64,000 nucleotides of DNA. Origin: Desulforamulus ferrireducens. GTDB lineage: Bacteria; Bacillota; Desulfotomaculia; Desulfotomaculales; Desulfotomaculaceae. The stretch spans positions 620,001 through 684,000 of the forward strand of contig NZ_CP019698.1 in assembly GCF_002005145.1 (NCBI RefSeq). The letters are read 5' to 3'. Below the pieces are notes generated by a model. That model had not been told where the DNA came from and did no database searches. It worked only from the letters and a program-made list of their open reading frames with translations. A program made the position numbers and the translations under genes. Below, in pieces: positions 41,810 through 53,480 of the stretch; positions within the stretch are counted from its first letter, which is position 1; each line of letters starts with the position of its first letter.

Positions 41810-41989
41810 CTGATAGTACCCCCTACGTTGTTTTATAAAAATATTCGTGGGCAAAAAGGAAATTCCTTCCAAGTAATTAAAAATTAGTAAATAATTTCCA
41901 AATATGAGCGTATGCTATAGGTTATTCTTTTATAGTAGTGGGAGAAGTGGTATACTCCAGTAAAAGGTGATTTCAAGGGAGTGATTATA

Positions 41990-42112
41990 TTGGAAGCTAT
42001 GCTGGAGTTTTATAGTGGCCTGTCCCAAAGAGAGATGCTTCTAATGCTTCTTGGCGTAACAGCAGCCTTAGCTTTGCTGATTATTGGTTCTAAGCGAAAA
42101 TACGGTGGTTAA
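41990..42112 (+). CDS. Small membrane protein, 40 aa
   Basis: TTG frame of 40 codons with AAGGGAGTGA upstream. One membrane helix (MLLMLLGVTAALALLIIG) followed by a basic tail SKRKYGG. The stop codon lies within the direct repeat that borders the IS30 element. Not recognised. Confidence 0.5.
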   Translation: MEAMLEFYSGLSQREMLLMLLGVTAALALLIIGSKRKYGG

Positions 42113-42202
42113 ATATCTATGGTTCATTGTAAAATTAAATGCAACGGGTGAAATGCTTTTAAAAAAGTAAACAACCATAGTGAGAAATCATGTATGATTT
42201 AG

Positions 42203-45006
<2,804 letters not shown>

Positions 45007-45227
45007 TAACTGTCAATTTTCCAAAAGGTTGAAAGGGCTACGCCTTTTGGGGCTCCGCCCCAAACCCCGGGGGATTTTTATGGGATCCAGGTCCCGAGGG
45101 TGGCTTTGAAACAAGTTAATACAAAATGTCTTCCATTAAATGTTATTAAGGATTTCTCGCTTTAAATGTTGCATTTAATATTGCAATCTATGGTTAAATA
45201 TCTATTAAATAAACCACAACTTGGATG

Positions 45228-45257
45228 TTGACTTGTCCGGTTAAGGTGTGTTATATT
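45228..45257 (+). promoter_or_regulatory. Promoter of tRNA-Gly copy 3
   Basis: TTGACT, 18 bases, TATATT, 23 bases before the tRNA; the IS30 element ends about 35 bases upstream. Confidence 0.6.
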
Positions 45258-45280
45258 AATATTCGTCGGTGAAACGATAT

Positions 45281-45355
45281 GCGGAAGTGGCTCAGTGGTA
45301 GAGCATCGCCTTGCCAAGGCGAGGGTCGCGGGTTCGAATCCCGTCTTCCGCTCCA
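45281..45355 (+). tRNA. tRNA-Gly (GCC), copy 3
   Basis: Identical to copies 1 and 2. Confidence 0.95.
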
Positions 45356-45440
45356 TTTCCTAACTATAGTAGTATTGCCAAGGCTTGGTTATAAAGGCGA
45401 GGGTCGAAGGGTTCGAAGCCCCTCCCCGTCTTCCGCTCCA
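45356..45440 (+). repeat. One tRNA-Gly 3'-end-derived unit
   Basis: Same sequence as unit a at 40853-40936 (TTTCCTAACTATAGTAGTAT...), but ending CTTCCGCTCCA. The tRNA plus unit block of ~160 bp is duplicated between the two loci. Confidence 0.92.
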
Positions 45441-45481
45441 TTTTTCTAGCATACAGTTGTTTTCTGCTCTAGACTTCTTTT

Positions 45482-45558
45482 GGAGCTGTGGTGTAGAGGC
45501 CTAACATGCCTGCCTGTCACGCAGGAGAACGCGGGTTCGACTCCCGTCAGCTCCGCCA
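45482..45558 (+). tRNA. tRNA-Asp (GTC), copy 2
   Basis: One base differs from the copy at 37774 (GAGAACGCGGG for GAGATCGCGGG). Confidence 0.95.
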
Positions 45559-45573
45559 TATAGTACTTGATGG

Positions 45574-45603
45574 TTGACAAGAACGGCGAGTAGTTGGTAT
45601 ACT
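45574..45603 (+). promoter_or_regulatory. Promoter of tRNA-Leu
   Basis: TTGACA (45574-45579), 18 bases, TATACT (45598-45603). Confidence 0.8.
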
Positions 45604-45625
45604 GAGTAAGCTGAATATGTCACAC

Positions 45626-45714
45626 GCCCGGGTGGCGGAATAGGCAGACGCACAGGACTTAAAATCCTGCGGGTAGCGATACCCGTGCCGGTTCGACCCC
45701 GGCTCCGGGCACCA
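45626..45714 (+). tRNA. tRNA-Leu (TAA)
   Basis: Class II tRNA with a long variable arm (GGGTAGCGATACCC); acceptor GCCCGGG; anticodon loop CTTAAAA; CCA encoded. Confidence 0.95.
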
Positions 45715-45717
45715 AAA

Positions 45718-45752
45718 TAAAGGGATTAGGCACTTTGCCTAATCCCTTTTAC
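45718..45752 (+). terminator. Terminator after tRNA-Leu
   Basis: AAGGGATTAGGC pairs perfectly with GCCTAATCCCTT, then T residues. Confidence 0.88.
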
Positions 45753-45998
45753 TATTGCCTCACCGTCAACTGACGGTTATTTTGACGGCTTAATATGCTA
45801 TTTAGTTTGTCTGATTTTTTGGGGTTACCTTGGAAATCGGCCGCATAGCCTTCGTTGCACAAGTGTTTTCATCTCATGGTTGGCATATGCCTGAAAATTT
45901 TATACACGGTTGTTTGCCTTATCTGACTACATTTAATGGTCTTAGAAACTTGTTTAAAAAATTTTTGTGACAATGTTATAATAAGCAAGGGTGATTTT

Positions 45999-46835
45999 AT
46001 GAAAAATAATCCATTAGTCGCTCCCGTTGTAAAATGGGTAGGAGGAAAACGACAACTGCTACAAGATATTTTAAAACATATACCAGATAAATTTCCTACC
46101 TATTATGAGCCTTTTTTGGGCGGTGGGGCAGTTTTATTTCACCTGCAGCCTAATAGGGCTGTGGTTAATGATATAAATGAAGAGTTAATTAACGTTTATA
46201 CTGTAATCCGGGATAATCTTGAAGAGCTAATTGAAGACTTAAAAGAACATAAGAATGAAGCAGAGTATTTTTATGAAATAAGAGAATTAGATAGGGATAA
46301 AAAGAAGTATAACCAGTTAAGTAATGTTAAAAGAGCATCGAGAATTATCTATCTTAATAAAACCTGTTACAATGGATTGTTTAGAGTAAATCAGCAAGGG
46401 GAGTTCAATGCTCCATTTGGTAGATATAAAAATCCCAACATTGTGAACGAGACTACTTTAAGGGCAGTTAGTAATTATTTCAACAAAGCAAAAATAACCT
46501 TCAAATGTGGAGATTTTGAAGAAGCAGTAAGCGGTATAAGAAAAGGTAGTTTTGTGTATTTTGACCCACCCTATGATCCAGTTTCAGACAGTGCTAATTT
46601 TACAGGATATGACAAAGGTGGCTTCGACAGGGAGGAGCAGATTAGGCTTAAAAAATTATGTGATAAATTAGACGCTAAAGGTGTAAAGTTTTTACTCTCT
46701 AACTCTGCTACAGAATTCATTTTAGAACTATACAAAGATTATAATATAACAATTGTTCAAGCAAACAGGGCAATCAATTCAAGAGGGGACAAAAGAGGAA
46801 AAGTTGATGAGGTCTTGGTGAAGAATTATGAGTGA
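45999..46835 (+). CDS. Dam-family adenine-N6 DNA methyltransferase
   Basis: A 278-residue alpha-class (D12) methylase: VVKWVGGKRQLL and EPFLGGGAVLF form the AdoMet site, DPPYDPVSDSANFTGY is the catalytic motif, with the family end INSRGDKRGKVDEVLV. It probably protects sites cut by the nuclease encoded next. ATG at 45999 with AAGGGTGAT. The downstream gene overlaps it by 8 bases. The recognition sequence cannot be read from the protein with confidence; GATC is typical for the family. Confidence 0.92.
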   Translation: MKNNPLVAPVVKWVGGKRQLLQDILKHIPDKFPTYYEPFLGGGAVLFHLQPNRAVVNDINEELINVYTVIRDNLEELIEDLKEHKNEAEYFYEIRELDRDKKKYNQLSNVKRASRIIYLNKTCYNGLFRVNQQGEFNAPFGRYKNPNIVNETTLRAVSNYFNKAKITFKCGDFEEAVSGIRKGSFVYFDPPYDPVSDSANFTGYDKGGFDREEQIRLKKLCDKLDAKGVKFLLSNSATEFILELYKDYNITIVQANRAINSRGDKRGKVDEVLVKNYE

Positions 46836-48129
46836 TACAAAAAATGAAGCCGCATGGATGCGGCTTTTTGAAAAACATAAGATATTAGAAAAAATAGAAA
46901 AGCATGGCATGTTTGAAATTACCTCAAGGCAGATAAATGAATTTAGAGAAGCAAGATTAATGACGAAGTTTGATTATCGCAAGAACTTGCCAGAAGTTTT
47001 TAAAAAAAACAAGCTTGCTATTTTGCCTATTACTAGAGGAAGTTATTTAATTTCTCAATTTGAAGCTTATAAGGACTTTGAAGAAACAGATAACGAAATT
47101 ATTAAAGTACCATTTCCATCCAATATTGAGAGCATAGATTATGAAAACATAACAAGCGAATCAACGGCCCTTAATTGTGCTTATGTTTCGGGTATATTAG
47201 CCGATTTTATAGAAGATGAAGAGATATTACCAACAGTCAGTGGCAGGATGAGTTCAGAGGCCTTTAACTTTTTAATTAAAACGCATTCTGGTTCAGATGT
47301 TCGAGTAAATGTAATTAATTCCCAAATTGAGATTGATGGAGGATATGAAGGAGTAGAAACATTTTCTTTAATAGAAGCCAAGAACTCTCTTTCGGATGAT
47401 TTCTTGATACGGCAATTATACTATCCTTATCGACTGTGGAGGAATAAAGTTAGTAAAAAAGTTAAGCCACTATTCTTAGTATACTCAAATGGTATATTCA
47501 CTTTTTATGAATATGAGTTCCAGGAACCAGAGAATTACAACTCTCTTACCTTGGTTAAACAAAAGAGATATAGCATAGAGGAAACAGAAATAAGCCTTGA
47601 GGATATTTTAGAGGTGGTAAACAGAATTAGAATTGTTAATGAACCAGAAGTTCCATTCCCACAAGCAGACTCATTTAGGCGGATCATCAATTTATGTGAA
47701 CTTTTAAATGAAACAGAGCTCACTAGGGATGAAATTACAGCAAACTATGACTTTGACCCACGACAAACTAATTATTATACAGATGCGGGGAGATATTTAG
47801 GTTTAATAAATAAGCGTAAAGAGGGCGGGCAGATAATATTCTCACTAACCGATGAAGGACTAAGGTTATTGCGACTAAAATATAAGCCAAGACAGTTGAG
47901 GTTAGTAGAGTTAATTTTATCGCATAAGGTGTTTAACGAAACTTTTAAATTGTGTTTAAGCCAAGGTGCTATGCCTTCTAAAGATGAAATTGTAAATATT
48001 ATGAAACATAGCAATTTATATAATGTAAAGTCCAAAGATACTTATTACAGGCGGGCTTCAACTATTTCAGGGTGGATTAATTGGATATTAGAGTTAACGA
48101 GATTATCAATACATGATAGCGGCAAATAG
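46828..48129 (+). CDS. Probable type II restriction endonuclease
   Basis: A 433-residue protein overlapping the methylase gene, the usual arrangement for a restriction-modification pair. A PD-(D/E)xK-like core is visible: EIDGGYEG followed by FSLIEAKNSL, giving Asp...Glu-Ala-Lys, then a helix DFLIRQLYYPYRLW. The C-terminal third looks like a winged-helix DNA-binding region (ITANYDFDPRQTNYYTDAGR, FSLTDEGLRLLRL). Context carries much of this call; specificity is unknown. Confidence 0.75.
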   Translation: MSDTKNEAAWMRLFEKHKILEKIEKHGMFEITSRQINEFREARLMTKFDYRKNLPEVFKKNKLAILPITRGSYLISQFEAYKDFEETDNEIIKVPFPSNIESIDYENITSESTALNCAYVSGILADFIEDEEILPTVSGRMSSEAFNFLIKTHSGSDVRVNVINSQIEIDGGYEGVETFSLIEAKNSLSDDFLIRQLYYPYRLWRNKVSKKVKPLFLVYSNGIFTFYEYEFQEPENYNSLTLVKQKRYSIEETEISLEDILEVVNRIRIVNEPEVPFPQADSFRRIINLCELLNETELTRDEITANYDFDPRQTNYYTDAGRYLGLINKRKEGGQIIFSLTDEGLRLLRLKYKPRQLRLVELILSHKVFNETFKLCLSQGAMPSKDEIVNIMKHSNLYNVKSKDTYYRRASTISGWINWILELTRLSIHDSGK

Positions 48130-48385
48130 GGCCGTTTAAGCATTGAAGCTAAAAAGAGATATTGTACAGGAATATGATAAAACAAAAAAATTATTTTTTA
48201 CCGGCTACAAGAATAAGCTATTAAATGGGGGAATATATTATGACTACAAGTGATATGAGCATTTTGCATAATGAACACATCCAGAATTCTCAAGGGTTTA
48301 TTTTAGGATAAAAAAGGACTTCACCCCAACATTGGAGAAAAATTCAAGTGACTAAACAAGAATTTCCCAAAGGAGTGAAGTCACT

Positions 48386-49585
48386 TTGTATATTCTCCAA
48401 CAAACCCTATTTTCCTTCGAAGAATTGATGGAACTTGAATTAAAAGAACGATTGCATCTATTTTTTTCAAACTTATCCCTGGAACCATATACTGTCAAAC
48501 TAAGAAGTCGATTACCCCAAGGAGCTAAAGGTTTTAGAAGAGATGCCATCTTGAGGGCATTGCTGGCAGCTCCCCTTGTTGGTATTAGCACATTTACCGG
48601 CTTGGTAGACCGTTTGAAATCTGATATACGGTTTCGTTATCAATGCGGATTTGGCGTAGGCAGTGTACCTTCCATAGCCACATTCAGCCGGGTATTTCAG
48701 AAGATAACAACCTTAAATTTGGCAGAAGAACTTTTCCTGGCCTTGGTGAAAGAGTGCCGCGAAAAAGGCGTTATCAGCGGCGAAGTGATTGCTATAGATA
48801 GTACGGCTATTAACGCTTACGAACAAAAACAAGCACGCCATAAAAGCAAGAATACAGGCAATGGCGATTGGGGAGCTAAAAAAGACTCCTTTGGCAATAC
48901 CGTAACCTGGTTTGGCTACAAACTTCATCTGGCTGTGGATACCGAAAGCGAATTGCCTATAGCATTTGAAGTTACTCCTGCTAATGTGAATGATGGTGAT
49001 CTTGGCCCGGTATTAATAGAAAAAGTTAGTTCATCTGTTCCTGAGAATGAAAAACCCAAGTTTTATGTTATGGACGCAGGCTATGACCAACTAAAGAACT
49101 ATGAAGCAGCTCACAAAAATTCAGCCCAGGCCATTATTCCCTTAAACCTTCGTAACGAGAAAGAACCCCCTGCTGGAATGACATCCAATGGCACTCCGGT
49201 TTGCTCCATGGGTTATGAGATGGTCTACTGGGGAGCAGATAAGAACATTTTAAAATTTCGTTGCCCCCACATTCTCGGCAAGGTAGACTGTCCATTTGGT
49301 TCTGCCTGGTGTTCCGCTTCAAATTACGGGCTGGTCAAAAAAGTCAATATTAAAGAAGATCTGCGTCGTTACTCCAGTCCTCATCGAAACACCAGAAAAT
49401 GGGAAGAGTTGTATGACCAGAGAACAGCCGTCGAGAGAGTAAATTCAAGACTAAAAGTTCATCTTACAGCCAATCGGTTGCATGTTTGGGGAATCAAAAA
49501 AGTTAAAACTCATCTGTTGCTAAACATGATTGTTTTATTGGTCGGCGCTTTGGCTTGTAAGCAATCACTACAAAAAGCAGCATAA
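48386..49585 (+). CDS. DDE transposase (IS4/IS5 superfamily, IS1182-like)
   Basis: A 399-residue transposase: N-terminal DUF772-like region (FRRDAILRALLAAPLVGIST), catalytic Asp in IAIDSTAINAYE, second Asp in YVMDAGYD and Glu in QRTAVERVNSRLKV. Intact frame from a TTG start with AAAGGAGTGAAG upstream. An inverted repeat (48317-48327 with 48372-48382, 10 of 11 pairs) would cover the ribosome-binding site. I could not fix the element ends. Confidence 0.85.
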   Translation: MYILQQTLFSFEELMELELKERLHLFFSNLSLEPYTVKLRSRLPQGAKGFRRDAILRALLAAPLVGISTFTGLVDRLKSDIRFRYQCGFGVGSVPSIATFSRVFQKITTLNLAEELFLALVKECREKGVISGEVIAIDSTAINAYEQKQARHKSKNTGNGDWGAKKDSFGNTVTWFGYKLHLAVDTESELPIAFEVTPANVNDGDLGPVLIEKVSSSVPENEKPKFYVMDAGYDQLKNYEAAHKNSAQAIIPLNLRNEKEPPAGMTSNGTPVCSMGYEMVYWGADKNILKFRCPHILGKVDCPFGSAWCSASNYGLVKKVNIKEDLRRYSSPHRNTRKWEELYDQRTAVERVNSRLKVHLTANRLHVWGIKKVKTHLLLNMIVLLVGALACKQSLQKAA

Positions 49586-50016
49586 GGTCTCTTGCTTTTA
49601 AGCACTATCGTATTTTTTAGGCAACGCTAAAAATTCTGCCCTTGTCTTCTTTTTTAGTAATTAAGCTGTCAAAAGTGTGGTTTTTTTAAAATTTACCAAT
49701 TGGATGCTTTGAGTAATCTGTTGATCTTTCAAAAAAACTTATTTTGCAAAATGCTCGATATACAAAAGACCCCCCGGATACTGCAAATCCCATGCTAATA
49801 TAATTATTGATTTGTATAACAAGGTAAAGTGCAACCCCAAATTATATGGGGATTTAAAGACGCATTATATAACTTTTCCTTAAATAAAAATATTGATCCC
49901 CTAAGTGGAGCAAAGTTGTTATAAGAATATAGTCCCAGAAGTTCCGCCAAAGACGAAAAGCTTATTAGTAAGGCCAACAATATCCATAGGACAGGAACTA
50001 AGTGTATTTGCTAGAA
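49586..50016. other. Non-coding stretch between transposase and IS21
   Basis: About 430 AT-rich bases with no credible frame or hairpin; probably the right end of the preceding element plus remnants. Confidence 0.4.
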
Positions 50017-50126
50017 TAAAAATTGACCACCAGAAAAGAAAATGCTAAAGAAAAAGTTGACCACCCTGACCATCAAACCTGCTATGCTGGAGTTGACAAG
50101 ACAACAGCAAAGGCAGGTAGAAAAGG

Positions 50127-51653
50127 ATGATCAAGGTGGACACTTATAAGTATATCAAAGATCTTCACATCAAGGAACGCAAATCAATAAGACAAATTTC
50201 TAGAGAAACTGGTCTTGCCCGGCAGACCATCCGCAAAATACTTTATGGTTCTGTGGAAGAGGTCACACGTTACAAACGAAAAGTTTCCCCACCCGCACCG
50301 CTTAAGGAACAGTTTTTACCAATTATCCGCGAATGGATAGTTGAAAACCTTAATGCTCCACCCAAACAACGTTACACCGCCAGCCGTATCTTTGAACGCC
50401 TTCAAGAAGAGAAAGGCTTTATCGGCTGTGATTCAACCGTCCGGGGCTGGGTCAGGGAAATTAAGCAACAACTGAATATCGAACGTGCCGAAACATATGT
50501 TCCCCTGGAACATGATCCGGTTGGCCGTGCCCAATGTGATTGGACTCCTGGCACGGTTAAAATCAACGGCCGGGATATTAACGGCGATGTATTTCTAATA
50601 CGCTTCAGCAACAGCAAAGCTTTCTACGTCAGATTTTATCCACATCAGAGGCAAGAAGCATTTTTCGATGCTCACGAAAAGGCGTTTGCATTTTTCAATG
50701 GGGTCCCGCAAAGCATTCTTTATGATAATCTAAAGACCGCCGTTAAACGTATGCTGGTAGGTCGTAAACGGGAAGAACAGGATGCTTTTATCAAGTTTCG
50801 CGCCCATCATGGTTTTGACAGTGACTTTTGTAACCGTGCCAAGGGTAATGAAAAAGGCGGCGTTGAGAGCTTGGCTCGCTATGTTAAGTGGCACATTTTT
50901 ACACCGGTACCTGAATTTCCTACGATAGATGCCCTTAACAACTGGATCGAGGGACGCTGCCGGAAACTTAACACAAAACCAAGGGGCCGCAATCGGCAAA
51001 GTTTCTGGGAAGCCTTTACACTTGAACAGGACAAGCTGTTACCCCTCTCTGTTCATACATTTGACTGCTGCACTAGAAAAGAGGCAAAAGTAAACCGCTT
51101 TAGCCTGGTGCAGTTTGACCGAAACCAGTATTCTGTGCCCACTGAGTACACAGGTAAAATGGTTACCGTCAAAGGCTATGTAGATAAAATTGAAATCTAC
51201 TATCAACAAACCAAGCTGGCTACCCATGAACGATGTTACGAGGCAGGCAAACAAAAGTTCCGGCTGGAACATTACCTAAAACTACTAGAAAGAAAACCTC
51301 GCTCTGTTGGCCAAGCCAAACCGGTACGGCAGGCTAATCTTCCCGCCCCCTTTGCCCAGTACCATCAGGCTGTACAGCGAATTGACCCGGCAGAAGGCGA
51401 CCGGCGTTTTGTAAATGTATTGTTACTGCTGCGCCGCTATCCTGTCCACATATTAAGCAGCGCCTTAATTATGGCACTGGAACAAAGCAGGCTGTTGCCG
51501 GCAGAGGTAGAACAATTGGCGGATATTATCGACAGGCCACCTTCAAAACCGGAAAGCATTGCCCGAACACCGGTAAGCATAACGCCAAGTCAAATAGCCC
51601 CTACCCAGCTGCACCGTTATGCCAGCTTGCTTAAAGGTGGTGTTGGGGCATGA
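50127..51653 (+). CDS. istA: IS21 transposase IstA
   Basis: A 508-residue IstA: helix-turn-helix (ERKSIRQISRETGLARQTIRK), integrase-type DDE core with Asp in AQCDWTPGTVKINGR, Asp in ILYDNLKTAVKRM and Glu in NEKGGVESLARYVK, and a C-terminal Mu-like beta domain (KVNRFSLVQFDRNQYSVPTE). Intact. ATG start; upstream site AAAAGGATGATCAAGG. Confidence 0.95.
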   Translation: MIKVDTYKYIKDLHIKERKSIRQISRETGLARQTIRKILYGSVEEVTRYKRKVSPPAPLKEQFLPIIREWIVENLNAPPKQRYTASRIFERLQEEKGFIGCDSTVRGWVREIKQQLNIERAETYVPLEHDPVGRAQCDWTPGTVKINGRDINGDVFLIRFSNSKAFYVRFYPHQRQEAFFDAHEKAFAFFNGVPQSILYDNLKTAVKRMLVGRKREEQDAFIKFRAHHGFDSDFCNRAKGNEKGGVESLARYVKWHIFTPVPEFPTIDALNNWIEGRCRKLNTKPRGRNRQSFWEAFTLEQDKLLPLSVHTFDCCTRKEAKVNRFSLVQFDRNQYSVPTEYTGKMVTVKGYVDKIEIYYQQTKLATHERCYEAGKQKFRLEHYLKLLERKPRSVGQAKPVRQANLPAPFAQYHQAVQRIDPAEGDRRFVNVLLLLRRYPVHILSSALIMALEQSRLLPAEVEQLADIIDRPPSKPESIARTPVSITPSQIAPTQLHRYASLLKGGVGA

Positions 51654-52426
51654 ACATAATGACGGTTTCCCATTATCTAAAGGAGTTAAGACTGCCGGCA
51701 GCAGCCAAGGCACTGTCCGATCTGCTGCGGGAAACACAGGACAGGGATTTTAACCACTTGGAATTTTTAAGTGTTTTACTGCGATATGAACTAGACCAGC
51801 GAGAAGAAAACACCGTAGCCCGCAGGATAAAGCAGGCACGTTTTCCACAGGTTAAAAACCTGGAAACCTTTGACTTCAGTCTGATACCCAGTGTTAGCAA
51901 AACCCGTATATTGGCTTTAACCCAGGGCCAATACATAGAAGAAAAACGTCACATAATTTTCATGGGTAATTCCGGAACAGGAAAGACTCATTTAGCCACT
52001 GCCCTTGGCTTGGCTGCTTGTCAGCAAGGCCGCAAGGTAAGATTTTATCAAGCCGCCCGCTGGGTGGAGGAGTTAGTAACCGCCCGCGAAGAACACCGTT
52101 TACTAAAGCTGGAAAAGGAGTGGATGCGTGACGAACTGGTAATATTGGATGAACTTGGCTATATTCCATTTAGTAAAACCGGTGCTGAACTATTATTTCA
52201 GTTTTGCTCAACCAGGCATGAGCTTGGCAGCATCATTGTTACAACCAACCTGGACTTTGAAAAGTGGCCCGAGGTTTTTGGAGATGTGCGCATGACCGAG
52301 GCCTTGATTGATCGTTTAACCCACAGGGCTGATATCCATCTAATGAACGGCGAAAGCTATCGTTTTCGTGAAACCCTGCAGCAAAGATCCATAGCAAACA
52401 CATCTCAACAACTTAATAATGAATAA
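51650..52426 (+). CDS. istB: IS21 ATP-binding protein IstB
   Basis: A 258-residue AAA+ helper: Walker A GNSGTGKTH, Walker B LVILDELGYIPF, and sensor TTNLDF. It controls target choice for IstA. Its ATG overlaps the istA stop, so translation is coupled. Confidence 0.95.
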   Translation: MNIMTVSHYLKELRLPAAAKALSDLLRETQDRDFNHLEFLSVLLRYELDQREENTVARRIKQARFPQVKNLETFDFSLIPSVSKTRILALTQGQYIEEKRHIIFMGNSGTGKTHLATALGLAACQQGRKVRFYQAARWVEELVTAREEHRLLKLEKEWMRDELVILDELGYIPFSKTGAELLFQFCSTRHELGSIIVTTNLDFEKWPEVFGDVRMTEALIDRLTHRADIHLMNGESYRFRETLQQRSIANTSQQLNNE

Positions 52427-52526
52427 TGATAAGTGCTATTGTAGGCAGAATTATCTGTCACTTTACCATTTAATATCGGGGCCGGTCAACTTTTACTTTA
52501 TCACAAGTGGTCAACTTTTGTGTTGA

Positions 52527-53132
52527 CAAAACCACTGAGGCACTGTCAACAACCTTTCTTACCCCCTAACCGTCATTGTGTGGCAACTTTAACGGTAGGG
52601 TAAGAATATGCTGTTGGCAAGTGTCTATTTTATTACTGCTGATGGCAATCACTCTAAAGTTTTTGGTTGCCAAACTCTATATTTTTATTATGCCAAATAC
52701 ACCCCTTACCAAAAGAGGCTAACACGGGCATTCTTTATGTCAAGGGCCGACGATTCGCTCTGATGAACGACTACCTTACTTTTCCAAACCTATACAAATC
52801 AATATGAGAATGGCTTTCTGTTCTCTCAGATTATTTAAGCTAGCTAAAATGGAAAATTTCCAGCTTTTTTATTTGAAAATCTACACTTATGAGAAGCATC
52901 TCGTTAAATACTCTGTACTGCCCGAGCCAAACCTAATTTTAAGTATCCACAGCAAACACTAAGCCCCCCGAAAAGCTCGGAGGGCTTCTAATCAGAAGAG
53001 AACATTGGTAGGACGGCGTACCCTACATCTCTTTAAGGACCGCTATAAAAGCGGCGTGGCAGCTGCCTTTCTGCCCTCAATCTTCTCCTCTCATATATTC
53101 TATTTAATTCAATTTTAAAATATACCATACCA
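52527..53132. other. Non-coding stretch with terminator-like hairpins
   Basis: Hairpin AAGCCCCCCGA/TCGGAGGGCTT at about 52961-52988 (one mismatch) and a short palindrome TGGAAAATTTCCA followed by T residues near 52850. No frame with a good ribosome-binding site. Confidence 0.45.
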
Positions 53133-53480
53133 TTAGTCAAGGGGTGTGGTACATTTAATAACGTACCCTTTGTTGATGTAATAATCAAGTTTGGCTTGTG
53201 TAATTGGATAAGCAGATCTTACCCACAGTTTGTCTTTTCCGGTAAGCCTTACAGCTACTAACATATGCTCATCAATCTTCTTAATAAACCGGATACTATC
53301 TCTGTCAGAATGTAAACCTACATAATCAGGATTTTGAATAATTTCAGGAAGGGATTCTATGTGCTTTCTAAAGTCATCTTCAGAATTAAAATCTCTCTTG
53401 TGTTTTTCAATATATTTTATACGATCTCTACCCAACAGTATTTCCGATCTAGAACATGAAATGCCAAGTAGTTTTATTAT

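Larger units (their letters stand above)
50017..52526 (+). mobile_element. IS21-family element
   Basis: istA and istB overlap by 4 bases. Both ends carry the multiple repeats typical of IS21: AAAATTGACCACC and AAAAAGTTGACCACC at 50017-50065; GGTCAACTTTTAC and GTGGTCAACTTTTGTG at 52483-52522. Exact ends are approximate. Confidence 0.8.

Noticed and set aside
45162-45356. Minus-strand frame starting [19 protein letters not shown]
   Set aside because: Well-known spurious translation of the complement of tRNA genes; it lies over tRNA-Gly.
48240-48311. 23-codon frame with GGGGGA upstream
   Set aside because: Possible start of a gene cut by the transposase element, but too short and with no continuation found on the other side.
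52608-52766. Small plus-strand frame after IS21
   Set aside because: No convincing ribosome-binding site and unusual composition; sits in decayed flanking DNA.
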